Shown one piece after another: positions 36,301-51,300 of a DNA stretch of 64,000 nt. The stretch lies in assembly GCA_013397935.1 (NCBI GenBank), contig VZRN01000794.1, forward strand, positions 1,043,980 through 1,107,979, read 5' to 3'. Under the pieces are notes generated by a model. The model ran no database searches and was not told where the DNA came from. It saw only the letters and a program-made list of their open reading frames with translations. Within the stretch, counting starts at the first letter, position 1. Every line of letters starts with the position of its first letter. The DNA is from Dasyornis broadbenti. Lineage: Eukaryota; Chordata; Aves; Passeriformes; Dasyornithidae. The position numbers and the translations under genes were made by a program.

Positions 36301-39300
36301 CTTTTTCTGCATGTTCTGGTGCTGGAACCTTTAAAAATACAAACAGAAAATAATGACTTCTGCTGTCTGTAATGAGGTACTATAATCTGTCCCCAACTCA
36401 CTGAGTCATATGTGGATTTATAATAAAAGTATTAATTTAAAAAATAAGGTTAAACACTAGATTTTACTAATCAGAAGAGCCTATGCTATGAAGTAACTTC
36501 AGAATACTGCATTTGCAAACAAGCTGGAACAATCCCCAAAATGAGTTTCTAGTACTACCTGGTCATTTTAGGAAACTGCCAAAGCTTAATCCTCTGACTT
36601 GACAGTTCACACATTATACATCATAAACCAAAAAACCCAGAAATTGATATTTTCCAGCTGATAAGGTAAGACAGCAAATTATATTTCACATGGGACTTTT
36701 GCTTTAATGCTTTCCAAATGTACAACAGTATTTACAGTGAATTTTCCTCATTCCATGGCATAAAGGATATTTTTTTAAAATGTTTGAAAGCCTACGTTTA
36801 AAACTACAGCAAGAACTGTCCAAAATGGTAGTATTAAACTGAACTCCCAATCTTTAAATACAGTATTCACAAAATTTACCACTTCTTAACTATTAAGTCC
36901 CTTTCCCTACATCACATATGAATGAGGCCAAAAAGCCAGGAACAAGCTCAGGATGTGGAACAAGGTCTTGTCATTGTGGTATCGCAGTTTTGCAATTTTT
37001 TTCTCTTTGCTTGGCTCCGGCCTTCTCTAAAGTTGAAGTAGCATCAATAACAATAAATGTGTGTTTGGAAGCCTCCAAACTCATGCGCTCAGGTTCTTTG
37101 AAGCAGAAGAGGACTGTTTTACTGCAGTTAACTTCTATCCACACTGGCATTAGTGGAGCTGAAAACTATACAAAAACCATTTTAGGGAAGAACTTCTAAA
37201 AGCTATATCATGCTTATGGTAACACATGCTTACACTTATATTTCTCCTGTTCCCATAGGACACCAGCAGAACCCCCAACAAAAACAACTTGGGCCTAGGC
37301 TTCCTCAGGAGACTTGCCCTAAATCAAGGATGTCATTTTTCAACACCCAGCCCCAAGCTGTCAGGGGAGTGCAGACTAACACAGAAAAGGGGTTGGCACA
37401 AAAGAAATAAATAGATTTCCGATTGCTGTCACAAACACGTTGCACTGTTAACTGGAAAACAATAGAGGCTTTTTTTCTTTTTTTAAAAAGCAAGCATAAT
37501 AAATGTAAGCTTCCTGGTGGTGTCATGGTGTTTTTTCCTCTTCTTTCTCCCTGTTTGTATCCCTCTCCCCCAAGTCTATTACTTTATAAGCTTTTCTTAG
37601 TTACACTATAAATAATATAGGGGGAAAAAAAACGACTATGAAGTCAAAGAAAATAAATGCTGGGTTTGTTTGTTGTCGTGTTCAGTGGGGTTTTTCCCAT
37701 TTTCCCCTCCATGACTACCACAATACATGGAGTTCTATCAGGAAGTCCAAAAAGAGAAATGACATTATAGCCTCATGTCTCAACAAATCTAGAATATTTT
37801 GGAAATTAAAACTTTCCTCCTGGCTCTATGAAAAGGACAGCTGTCTTACAACTGAGATGGGCTTTCTAGGGAAAATATAATAAAATGGAGCAGAAACTCT
37901 AGTCTTGTCTTTACCAATTTTGCTGTGATTAATAGATGAAGATGAACAGTGTTTCAGCCAGTTTCTTATTAACAAGCCTCCTCCCTGGGACCAACTGTCT
38001 GCTTTTCTGGGAAAGGGACTGCAGCTATTGAGGCATTCCTGGAAAAAGTCTCTGTTTAGTTTCGACATTTTTAGAAATATCTCTAAGTCATCAAAGTAAA
38101 TACTGCTTCTTTTTAGGTCATTGAAGAGATTCTATTGGAATTGTTATAAAAAATATGAATCCTATACAATTCATAGAGAGCACAGAAAGACTAGTGAGTT
38201 CTAACCAGGGTCATCATAAAAGATCATCTGTTGATATAATTATACAGTATTAATAGGAATCAACATAAAACCTGTTAGGGAGGAAGAAAGACTCAAATCA
38301 TAATCCAATCACCAATTACAGTGACAAGTACTAGAGACCACAAATAGGTACTAATTTATTAATCTTTTTCCACATGCATTTAAACACTTCCTCATTTTTC
38401 TTGCAAGTCAGTTTCTCTAAAGAACTTCTATCCATTCTAGAATTTTATTTTTCCAGCAAAAATTTGATTCTCCATGAAAGGACACACATAAACCAATTTA
38501 CTCCTCCCTTACACTTCACTGTATAGAATGTCTGCAAAATTCCACAGAGAGTTAACAGTTTTTCCTGCCACTGGCACACGGCTTTGACACCACTGACCTT
38601 CAGCTGCTGGAAATAAGGCCATTCCCTGGTTGCAAGGACATCCAGTAGGGCTACACACTTTGAGCTACACTGTACAGGAGAACAAAGTTTACAGTACAGT
38701 CGACATTTTCTGAAACATTATCTAAAATAAAGTTTTCAGCTGTTTCCAGATGCGATGTTTCCAGCAGCACTTGTACCACCCATGCTCAGCTATGTCAACA
38801 ACACCACCAGCATTTTTGTGTGCTGCACACTTTACACAATCCTCAAAAACTACTTTCTGAAGTTCCCTGTTTTACCCTACCTAAGCTGCATGAAGTTTTA
38901 CATGTTTACTGTATCAACAACTTGCCTCAAAATACAGTGATGAAAGTGCATAATGAACTTTACCTTCTCCGTGTTCAGAAAGCAGACAGGTGTGTCTGGA
39001 TCAAGGACTTCTTTCAGCCATGTTTTTGAAGCATCCCCCAGGTCCAGTTTCAATTTCTTTAGGTTGGGCAGGTTAACAGTGGCATTTGACACCTTCTCTG
39101 AGCCACATTCCAGTTTGCCTTCATATACTAGCATGTTACTCAATGACATAATCTTACTAAAGATTTAAGAAACAAGAAAAGGCATAAAAATCTTGCCATT
39201 TCAATCCCACATTAAGAACATAACGTAGTAAATAAAAGTTTAAAATACCTATTCATTCTGTATTGCACAGTTAATTGGACAACAGCATTTTGGTTTTGTT

Positions 39301-42300
39301 CCAGCCTTTTAAATAAGCTTTCACTCATGCCAAGATCCCTGTTACAACACAAAAGCCAAAAGTGTGTCAATCAGAGCATTGCAAGAGCCTTCCCAGAATT
39401 CTTTACTAATAATTGTCTAGAAGGATTTTATCATACCTTGCTTCTGCATTCAGCACAAGTGGAGGCAGCTGCTGATGATCCCCCACCAGCACAAACCTTT
39501 TGGAGCAGAACAGTGGGCCCAGGCAGATGAGCTGGCTTATTTGGGAAGCTTCATCAACAATACAGAAGTCAAATTGCCTCTGAACAAAGATGGGATGATT
39601 TACTCCCATGCAAGATGTTGCTACCACTGGCTGAAAATTGAGACACACTTTAAGGATAAGGTACATTTTATATACTTTAGCATTACATTCTCCATGTTAA
39701 AAGAAAAAAATATTTCCCATTAAACTAAACTAAAATGTAAAATCAAAGAAATCAAATTATTAATCCTTGAAATCAGACCAACATAACTTAGACATACATT
39801 AGCCTGACATATTCTTGCATCAATTGCAAGTGACAAACAAAACCAGCTTTAGAGCAGACTGTAGCAAGTAACTTGTTCCTGTCACATGTTCAGAGTAATG
39901 CCAGGTTCTGTTCATGTACAATTCATTGAGTGTGCTGAAATGACTACTGTGAAAAATTGGGTGGTTTGGGGTTTTTATTTCAGTACTGAAGAGAAGATAA
40001 CAACAGCAGCACAGTTCTTCCCACCGCTGTGCTTCTACTGCAATCTAAAATCACTAAAATAAGAAATGCTAGGTCATTCCCCTTATGACTTCAGTTATTC
40101 TCCTGCAATGCTTATCAATAAAAAGTAAATGGCACCTTTCATGAAGCTGGCATTTACTCCAACTACCATCAAACTTTATTCTTTCAGTAAATTTAATTTA
40201 AAGCTGCCACTGACTCATGTGACTCAGCTCCCATTATGGTTTACATTAACATTCACACAGACAGCATTAATCTTTCAATCAAAAATAAGGGTTTGGCCAA
40301 ATCAGCTCCACAGCATTCCACTTCCTCTTTGCCATCTGCTGATTGTACTAATGGTACAAGGAGCACAAACGGGAGGGAGAATGGACAAACAGCAGCAATA
40401 TCTGAATAATGCTAAAGGAGGCTGCAGCAGCCCACTCCCTCTCACAAGATCTCAGATAAAAGCACTGGAGTCTTTGGGACTTTTTACTTACAATGATGAG
40501 TTACTTTGTGTGGACATAAACAAAGCTTCTCAACTTTCAGACTTTAAGTAGGTCATTATTGGCTGTAAAGAAATTTAAACAATGCAGAGGTTGAGTATTT
40601 TTTCAGCTCAGATTTCTTACAGCAGTATACACCCTTGGGATGGGTTCCTTCTCTGCAGCAACCAAACAAAATACTAATGTAGTTATCTTTAGTAATTTGC
40701 AGGGCTAGCAAAAACACTTTTCTCACCTGACTATTATAGATCTCTTCCAAATCTGTTACAGACTTAATTGATTTGGACCTGCAGATTTCTTCTTCTGTAT
40801 ATTTCTGAATATCTGGATGAACTTTCTGAGCTCGCCCCAAGCGCAAGAAACCCACTTTGAATTTGGCCAACTTCAGCAGGACGTTGTCTACAGCCGTGTG
40901 TGTAAAACTGGTCAGAAGGACAGTGAAGCCACAAGCAGAAAGAATTCTCACCTAATGAGTGGCAAAAGGAAAGAAAAGGAGAAGATGTTCATTCATCTAC
41001 AAAAATCAACAATCCCAGGTCTGACAAGGTAAAAAACACGAGGGGTTTTGGAGCGAGCCAATAATAAGCATGACTTGGTGTGTAGCAGTCTCCCTGGCCA
41101 GATGTGTCAGGTGGCCGTCGGAAATAGCCCTGAGGGCTCCCATGAACTGCATGCTCACAGCGCTGCTGCGAACAGCGAGAGCCAAGAACCTGGATGTGCA
41201 CTCACAAGGAACTGCACTCTAAAGGTCCCACTGTAAGGACAAGCCATGCAACCCATTCCCACAACACTGCTCTCCATGGCAGTTTAGCCACTACAGATTC
41301 AGTAGAATGGGCTGATCTGATGATAGCAGCAGCTGTCTGCTCTCCAGCCTCCTCTTTCCCCACAAGCTGATGACAACTGGAAGCAGGATAACACTGCTAT
41401 TTCAAGAAAAACTCACTCAGCCACAGCTTGAATCCATTATGCTCCTACAGTCCATTCCTGGGAAAAAGAGAACGACCAACTACAGGAGATGGTAGCAGAC
41501 TGCACGTAGATTCAGCCCCACAGGTTTATACAATTTACAATGGACAAGTTACTGGCTTGTCAAGGAGTCTCTCCTTTGATCTGTAACTCCGGGTTTGAGG
41601 ACTTGCTGATATTTGGAGCCAAAGAATTTTAACACTAAAGCATCACAGAAGTGATTAAATATCACACTTCAATCTCCTCCCTCCCACATATACTCCTACA
41701 CAAGAAATAGACAATCCTACCCCACAAAATCCAATTTTAGTTCTACCAAATATAGGTTAAGCAAAAAGAAGTGTTTTTTCTTCTTTGAAATTATATAGAT
41801 ACTATTAAATTAAGTCAGGACACTACACAGTGGGTTTAATGCTGTCTAAACTTCACCAAAAATTAAATAACAAGGTACATGATCTTACTAGAGCACATAT
41901 TGTAGTCGTTTTTCCTGTTCCAGGCATACCCACAATAAGTGTGTAGTCTTTCGAAAGTAACACCTGTTTCATTGCCTGTTTCTGAGGCTTATTTAGACCT
42001 TTTAGAAGAAAAAGCAATATTAAATTACTACACTTCATCATGATTGTAATAATTACTACGGTTAGAGCAAAACTATAATTTCCTCCTTTGTTAAAGCCCT
42101 CAATAAAGACAAAAACTGAGCAAAATCTGTAGGTCCTAATGAACACATAACAATAAACATAATACACAAGGTAAGTAGTAAAGGGTCTGCACTACAGTCC
42201 TAGAAAAAAAGTCACTGAAGACATCTCTATTTTTAGACCTTTTGTGACTTTTTTTCTACTACCCTAAATGACCACCTCCATATACTGTGTCTAGGCATTT

Positions 42301-45300
42301 GTGTTTGATCATACCACTTTGACATTCAAACACACAGCTCACAGCAAGGGGTGATGAGTTGCACACACAGCAGCATCTTGTTTAGAACAAACATTACAGC
42401 AGGGTTGGTTTGCCCCAGTCTGATGCAAACAAACAGCATATTTCAGCTATTTGGACTAGGCAAAGCCCAAGCAAAATAAGACTTCGAACTGCGTTTCAAT
42501 AAAAAATTTAATTTGCTCTAAGAGAATTCAGTTAAGCTTATGTTTTCACAGGCAACTCTGTCAGAGAACAAGGAAGTATTTCCACCAAATACAAGATACT
42601 GCCTCATAACTAAACAAGTTTTGTTTTTAAATAAGTGCCACAAAGCATCACACACCACAGAGCAGCCAACAAGTCAGCAAGAGTGATTATACAAGTGAAT
42701 GCTTACACCAAAGCCCATCTCCTTCCTCTCCCTCAAGGTCAGCTTCCTCTATGCCAAGAGCTGTCTCTGTTCATTCCTTTTGTAAAGGTTACAGAGGTAA
42801 TCATATGGCACTCTGTTTGCAACTGCATGCTGCAGCAACTAACAAAAGTAAAATAAAGTTGAAAACAAGTATCTGATAAGGTCTTCCTGTGATTAAATTA
42901 ATCTTCAGCTGGTTGGAAGACATGCATGACAAGAATCTGGTTTTAATTTTTAAGCAGAAAACTATCGCTGGACCTCAAAGTAATAAAAACTCATATTTAG
43001 CATGGTAAATACTTCAGGGACATACTACTACACAAAGCATTTTGGGGAAAGTCACTTTATACCCTTTAAAATATTTGCAACAGTTTCCTTTGCTTCAGGA
43101 GGAAGGACAGAGCTCAAGTGCTGAATAAAATGTGGTTTCTCAAAGTCGATTATCAAGTTGCGGAGCCTTTCACTGTGGATAAAAATAAAACAAAACAGAG
43201 TTACAGTAAGAGCTACCAGTTGAGAAACTTTATCTGAAAATATTGAAAGCGTGAAATTAGTTTGATTTTTCATACCTGACTGGGGAATCTTTCATCAATT
43301 TAGAAAGATTTTCAAAAGGGACTCCTTTACCAACGTCTCCTTCATCATGATCCAACCTAAATATGGTGTTCTTGGGGAGGTTTGACAAATTCCTGAAGGA
43401 TGACAATAACATGGATAAAATAATTCTGTTACCAGCAGTGTGTTGATTAAAGACTTATTACTACATGTTAAATGATATCTTCCAGAGATCCCAGAGCAAA
43501 GCAATGGCTAATAGAAATACACTATTAACTGATCTAAATAAAGTATGATCCCAATGAGGGATAATAAAACATAAGCCAAATTTAAAGACAAAATGGACTG
43601 AATAATGAAAGTTACTATTAACACAGTAATCACTGTATCCATACAGTTTCATGTTAGAGAGTAAGCAAACAGAGTTTAAATGTGCTTTTATCCAAACAAC
43701 CTAGTTAAATAGACAGGCATATATATTGACCAAGTACTGACGTTTTCAATCAAGACAAGAGAATTTCTGAAGGGTACTACTCCAAAGCCAGTAGGAAGAG
43801 TTAGTACATGACACAGCTTTTTGGACACCTAGCAGTAACTTCCTCAAGAGTGTTTGCAAACAGATACTTTTCTTTTTATCCTATTACCTGCCCAACAAAC
43901 AGGAGACTTTTGTTCCACTGACTTCTCTAACATAGCCAGTAGCCAAGCCAAGTAAACCCTTTTCCTCTCCACTCACAACCACTCGATCACCAACCAACAG
44001 GTTTTTTCCAGGTATGGGGCCACTGCTACGTTGGAAGAAATGTAGATATTGTCCCTCGGAAATTTCACGTACTTCATCAACTCTGATCATGTTTCCAACA
44101 CAATTGCCAGCCTTCTCTCTGAAGATATCAAAAAAGAACTATTTTAATATCAAGATCGTCTCAGGAACAGAAATATTAAGAAAAAAACCACACAAGTTAA
44201 AAAACCATAACACCCACAACCAGAATACAAAACAAACAAACAAAAGGAAGGAAGGAAGCATCATTGGCATGAGGTAAGAAATTATACCTTACCTTTCCAA
44301 AGAAGGTATCATCCATATATTCTTATATCCCTTTATATGCTCTCCACTTTGCAGCTCCAAGGTTAACATCAGATACCAGAGGCTGAAATATTCTAAGTGG
44401 GAGGGTTTCAGGTGCTGGGTCTCTCTGTCGATAACAGGAATCATAGCAGGAGGAAGGGCCACACCAACCATCTTCTGCTCTACAGCTCTAGAAAGAGAGC
44501 CAAACACAGCAAAGACTCAGCCTGTATCCCTTTTCTTTCCTACAAGTCCATACGTACACAACAGCAATTGAAATATCTACTGTAACATACCAGAAAGATT
44601 AATTTATCATTACTTGAATGAAGTTGAATCTGTATCCTTTGTTGAGATGCCTAATCTTATATTAGTAACTTTACACCACCTCTATAATTTTGAAGGGCAA
44701 TAAGTTAATCAAAGATCAAATAAGGGCATTTCAAAGATAGTAATGTATACACTTACATAGTTGATCTTTTACTCCCTTTATTGTAACATACGACTATTAT
44801 TTTAATATTTAGCTAAGCAATGGGGATTTAATAGTTAAAACAGAAGCAAATTTCAAGTCAATTTATTTCAAAACTAAATGTCAATAGACATTATACTCAA
44901 TCATGTATACAAAACACAACCAGAGAGAAAAAAGCTTATTCAGAAATACATAGCTACCCAGCCATAATCCTGTTGCTGTAACAAGTATTAGAAGCAGGAT
45001 TTCACAGAAACATATCATGTATGCCCACAAAGCTCCCTCAACATACACTTCTACCCCTAGAATTTTATCAACAATCAGGCATTCTATTTACACAAGACCA
45101 CCCCAAAGGCTCTCCTGTTCTAATATCTCATTTGATCTCTTCCATATACAATTTTGGTTGGTTTTGTGCGGCATAGAGACTAAAACTTTTAATAGTTGTT
45201 AAAACAATTCAATAACTTTATGTGAAATTTTATCAAATATTTGCTTCTTACTTCTTTTTAACAGCTGTCAGAACACTTCAGCAGAGTAGTATCAATGTAT

Positions 45301-48300
45301 CAGTAGTTGCGTGTTACCCTACCGGGAAGCAATCTCCTACAAAGTCAGCCTGAAAAAGTGGTTCTCCAACCAGAATTCAGGCCCAAAAGATTGCCTCTTT
45401 CAGAGAGCTGCAAGAATACAGCTTAACAGATCTCTAAGTGTCATCAAGTATTTTGTTGAGACTAATCTCAGATTCAGTCTTGCAAGAAGTGTACATGAGC
45501 AAACATATTAAGTCTCTGCAAGACCAGGAGCTGAATCATAAAAGTTGTAGACGGGTCTATGGAAAATTCTTTTGGGGTGCAAGAGTCCTCAATAAAGAGG
45601 TACAAAACTGTCAACTACAAAAATGAAATTATTGTATCAAAAGATACAATTATTCAAGCTCATTTTAAAACATTAGTCAGACTTTTTTTTTACCTGCTAT
45701 ATAGAAAGCAGTTGTGCAGTTGGGAGCAATATTTACATGCTTGATTGTCATCAATCACAGGAGGCAAAGCAGCAAGCTGTGAATGCTGCCTTCCCACGGC
45801 AGCTTTATAGGTACTGTGCATTAAGTAGAAGGCCACATGATTTCTTAATTTCATTAATTCTGTTAAGAAAAGAATAAACTAAGCTGATGTTTTCGTTTGC
45901 AACAATTTCTACCTCAAAAGTAATTAACTATCAACCTTTTAAACTTTTAGTCTGCTAAGAAGTGATTATTCACATAGCAAAGTCCTTGTGCTGTATTAAT
46001 AAAACAACTGAGTTTTAACATAAGCTTCTTATAAATAGTAACGGTTATAATGAGTGATGCATTCCCCAAGCACAGCTATTTTCATGAAAGTAAATCTTAT
46101 ACTCAGAAAAAAAGATTTTAGTAATAGTGAAAAGAATTATGGTTTCCAGGGAAGGGGAACAACTTTACCTCTGCGATCCATGCGAGTTCCAGAAACAGGA
46201 TACATTGTACCAGTTTTAAGATAAAGAAGAAATCCAGCTTCAGGATCTACTCTCCGCTCTAAATTCAACAACGTGTACAGAATAACCTGCAAACATTACA
46301 TGTAAACTTATTCCAATAAAGTTGTCGTGGTTTAATCCCAAGCAGCAATCAAGTACCACACAGTTGCTCACTCACTTCCCCACCTTTGGGATCAGGGAGA
46401 GAATTGGAAAGGTAAAAGCTGGAAAACTCACTGAGGGTTGAGATAAAGACAGTTTAAGAGGGAAAGAAAAGCCACATATGCAAGCAAAACAAAACAAGGA
46501 ATTAATTCACTGCTGCCTGTGGGCAGCCAGGTGTTAAACCATCCCCAGGAGGGCAGGGCCTCATCACATGGAACTGTGACTTGGGAAGACAAACTCCATC
46601 GCTCCAAACATGCCCCGCCACCCTTCTGCCTTCTTTCCCCCACTTTATGTACTGTGCATGATCAGCTACGTGGTCAGGAATATCCTTTGATCAGTGGGGT
46701 CCTCTGGCCCGGCTGTGCCCCTTCCCAACTTCCCATCATCCCCAGTCTCCTCCCCTACGTGGTCCTACAAGGAGCAGAAAAGGCCTTGAATCTGTGTAAG
46801 CCGGGCTCAGCAATAACAGCAACACCTGTGTTATCAATGCTGTGTTCAGCACAAATCCAAAACACAGCCCACACTACCTTCTGTGAAGAAAATTATCTCT
46901 ACCCAAGGCAAAACCAGCACAGGATTAAAACCAAAATACATTCTAAACTGTATTTAGTTCTTCCACAATTTATAATGGCTAAATAGCCATTATTATCACA
47001 AGTATTCTGGAAGCTGTAAGTAGTAAGAACTTCATCAAGGATTTAAATTAAAAGGCATCTTCAAAAGCTCAGCACAAGGTTACTACTCTTCTAGATCAGG
47101 CCAGTTATCTGGAAATATGTACAACAATAATTCTTGAAACAGTTCGCCTCAACTTAATATTTGAATGCACTAAAGAGAGACTGAAGAGCAGATATTTCAG
47201 GATAAAACCCATAAATGTGTTTGAAAGTGGTGAATGTATATACTTCTTACTATTCAGTTCATTTTCATTTTATACCAGCAGCTTTGGGCATGTCAGGGTG
47301 AATCATCCATGAATTTATATTATACCACATACGAAGTGTTTCATATTCCTAAGACAAAATAGGTCACCTAATAGAAAAGTACACACAGCCACTGACAGCG
47401 AAATTAGACATTTGCTGTTTGTACCTGACTTCTGTGCTCTATGGAGTTTGATTCCTTGCCAGACTTGAGCTCTAAAGGCATTATCCGAGACTGTACTTCA
47501 GACTGGCGGTGGATTTTCACCCTGGCTGTAACATCAATCTTGCCCTTCAACCCAAACCTGGGAGACCAGATATTCTCTTCAATGTCCAAGATATCTACGA
47601 TCTCTATCTTAGCAGATACATCTTCTGGTTTTCTACCATTTGACCTAGGAAGAAAATTAAACCAAAAGTTAACAATTTCCCTTAATTCTTAATATTTAAA
47701 CATTAAAATCTGTTGCAATTAAATATACAATGTTTCTGCATTATAGGTGCCCTTTAGGTACTAACTTCAGAAATAAAATGCATCGAGTCTCATTCAAACT
47801 ATTTCCCCAGTAACAGAGGAAGCATCATATCAGAAACTAACTGTAGTTTTGCTATTCAACTAAATTTCCAAGTTCAAATACAAGACTTTAAACTGGTTTT
47901 AATAGTTTTTGGTCTTTTCTCAATAACCACACTCTAAGGCTAATGATACAGTTGACAGTAGTATACAGGTTTTACTGAGACCTGTCATTTCACTGGAACT
48001 TTAACATTCTATTATTATTACAATTAACAGCAAGAAGCTATAGACAAGAAGAACTCAGCAGCAGTTGAGTAAAATCACTATTTCACTGAAAAACTGTGAT
48101 TAATTAAATTGTCAAAAATTCCATTAGATTAACAGTTTCACATTCTGATTTGTAGTCTTGCTCACAACTACAGTAACTCCTAGCTTAGTCAGCAGCTTGA
48201 ATGTGCTTGGTTTTCTACTCACTAAAATCTCTAGTCTGTAGCACACTGTTCACAAGGATATTACGACCAATAAGATTTTGAAGTCAGTTCACCCTCAGGC

Positions 48301-51300
48301 TTCTTGTCTTGCCCAGTACTCCCAACAGCATCTGAACATGATCGGCTCTATGGTCAGTGAGGCCATGAATTAACTCCAAACCACTAAACAGATGTGCATG
48401 AGAAGTTCTAAAAATTAAAAGTGAACTAAACAAGATATAGAACATAGAATGGTTTAAACTTTTAATTCTGGTTTCTTACAGTTTTAGTTGCATTTTATTT
48501 TGGTTTGCTGGATTGTGCATGAAGTCTTCTGCCCATTTAAAAAATGATGGCAAATATTCTTCCACTTCTTGCATTATTTCTGCTTGTTTCAGATTTAAGT
48601 GATACCTAAAAAACAAAGCCATGCACATTAAGGAAAAAAGTATTGAATTTGCCACTGGTACTAAGGAGATTTGCCTCAATTAGCAACAAGATCAATGGAA
48701 GTAACTGTCAAGTTTTCATAAATATCTATAAACTGTAGATAATGACAGCTTCATAGAGGTTCAACTCAATTCATAAAACTATTAGCTGAACATCTATTGC
48801 AAGAGATATACTATACCAGAAGATCCATTTCTGATGTAACTTTTGAAACAGGTGCATCACAGTGAGAGCATCAGCATGGCAGATGTGATGAAACAAAACT
48901 AACAGTTTGACTGCAGAAACGGAGTACCAGACTCCTGCATTTAAAAATGGTTATTCATACAATTTATGCAACATTGAAAAAAAAAAATTTAGAAGACCAT
49001 TTGCTTTTCGTTTGAATATCCTCATCTGCTCCTTGCTCCTCACATACATTTTTGACAGAACATGATAGAATCTAATCGTGTGGCATTAGATAATCCAGTG
49101 CTGGCAGTCACTGGAAATAATGTCATTATTCTACAGTAAGAGATAAATACAAGTGGATTTTGCACCAAAAGGTTCATACGAGTGGCAAATTACCACAGGC
49201 AGCGGATTTATGCAACTTATTTTTCAATCGCAACAAACAGTAGCCTGTATGTGCAAAAAGAAATTGCAAATTAACAGTTTCTTGGAGTCCCAGAGGGACA
49301 TAAAGACCTTCAAATAATCTTAGCAGCCACAGTTCAAAATATTACCTTAATAACAGAACTAAGAGTAATAAATCTTGCCACTACAACTTTAACTTTTGAG
49401 TTGTCTGGGAATAACAGATACTGACATTACTCAACATACAACTTAAAACAGCCAGATATCATGATTTTTAATTTATATGAGTAGAATTGTATTTCAATCA
49501 AGTCTGCAGTAAAATGTTAAAACTGACAGCCATCCATCTTAGCATTTTCTGGCAGAAATATTAAGACTATTTATTTGGCTAGCATTTCTATCAATTTTGC
49601 TGAGAAAATAAGTTAAAGGTCTTCTAACAACTGAGCCTTTAAGTAACCTGATAAAGATACCTGACAAAGAATTGCCAGATATTAAGAGCTTAGTCAGCCA
49701 CAAGGTTCGAGTTCATTGCTGAGGATCATAATTGACTGTTTGTCACATTCAAATCAGTTTTGGGAGATGTCTGGAAATCTAATGTTACAGACACAATCAC
49801 TGCAACTTGCTTGACCTGAAAGTAAAAACCCCCCTGACACATACAGCTGGTCCAAAAGACTAGTTCAGATCTACAGAAGTAGTTTAGCAGAGAAGACAAA
49901 TTAAATTACATTATCAAATGGGGAATTATCTTACTAAAAGATACCCAATTTCCATTAAGCAAAGTCATTTGGCAGAATACTCTCCTGATACCAGTGCTAC
50001 ATTTTTTAAAGTATAACTTAATCTGCTAATTCAAAGTGTTCCTGCCCTGTCTTCCAAACATAAAAGACCCCTAATGCTACTTACATTTCTTTGAGATACT
50101 TTTGTCCATACACAATTTTATTTGCTATTTCTTGTACCTTTTCTTGTGTCAAATTATTTGTTACCGATTGCTGGAAAATTTCATGAAGAATCGTACCAAC
50201 GAGCATTTGGCGTGAACCAGACTCAGAGCCCTGCAACAGATGTTAAAATTCACAAAGGTTTACTCCCACTTCATGTCAATTTTTCCGTAAAATTTCTGGA
50301 TTTTATTTTCTGCACATCATGGACTGTTCTTATTTAACTGCAAGGTCATGACAGCTTTCACCTCACCAATGACTATTCAGTCAAACCTGACTATGAAAGC
50401 AGCCAAATTGAAAAGGGTCTCTTCTACTGCTTTATCTGTCATGTTTGTTCCAACTCTGATAATGCTAGGATACAATCCCTGTGTGATTGACAGGTGAGAA
50501 ACAAAGGCACAGATTAAAATGAATTTTGGGAAGGTTTTGCCTATGTGCATTTCCTAATTCCTACAAATATTTACCTTGACAATCTTACACATATTTCTAG
50601 CATGAAGCAGTTTCCTGTCTGTTACCAGCTCACAGGAAAATCATTCTAAGTAACACCAAAATGGCTCAGAAACCCATCAGCAGGGCTGGGCTCTGAAGAC
50701 TCACAAGAACTGAAAGTGGTAGTAAACGACGTCTACATGAGTCACCACCAAACAACTGGAAATCTAAACACGGAGGTATTATGGATCTCTTACAGTCATT
50801 TGTGGAGTCCACTCACAGCAGACGGATGGTGTTATCCCATTCAGGACCCTGTGCATTGTCCCAATCATTTTGTTCCCCTTATTCCTCTAATAAAGGGTTG
50901 ACACCATTTCATAGTTTTAATCCCCTGTACTTAATTTTCTTGTTTTGGTCACAGGCTTCCACCCAGGCTGTTTACCACTCCATTAAAATTTCCTTATTCA
51001 TTTGTATTTATATTCCTATCACATTTGGAAGTTCTCATCAGCTGAAACTTGTAGCTATTGCTTCTCTATTTATCAGCATATTTCTTATATATCAGCAAGG
51101 GTACTATCACAAGCAACTTCTCCTCTTTCCAAGATCCACAGCTGGATACAGATTCCAGAGTTAGCCCACACCAGTTATTAACTGAATTCGTTCAATTTTT
51201 CAGGGGCTCTTAACTTGGCAAAGTGTGGTTATGTGTTCACATGGATGTCAAGAGGCACATCCCTCACAAAGGATTCATATTCACACAAAATGTGGCAACA

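Noticed and set aside
40129..40551. 140-codon + strand open frame in a DNA2 intron
   Set aside because: No recognisable domain, antisense to the gene, and no sign of promoter or retrogene features such as an A tail.
50781..51164. 127-codon + strand open frame in a DNA2 intron
   Set aside because: Low-complexity hydrophobic translation of T-rich intron sequence; no recognisable protein.
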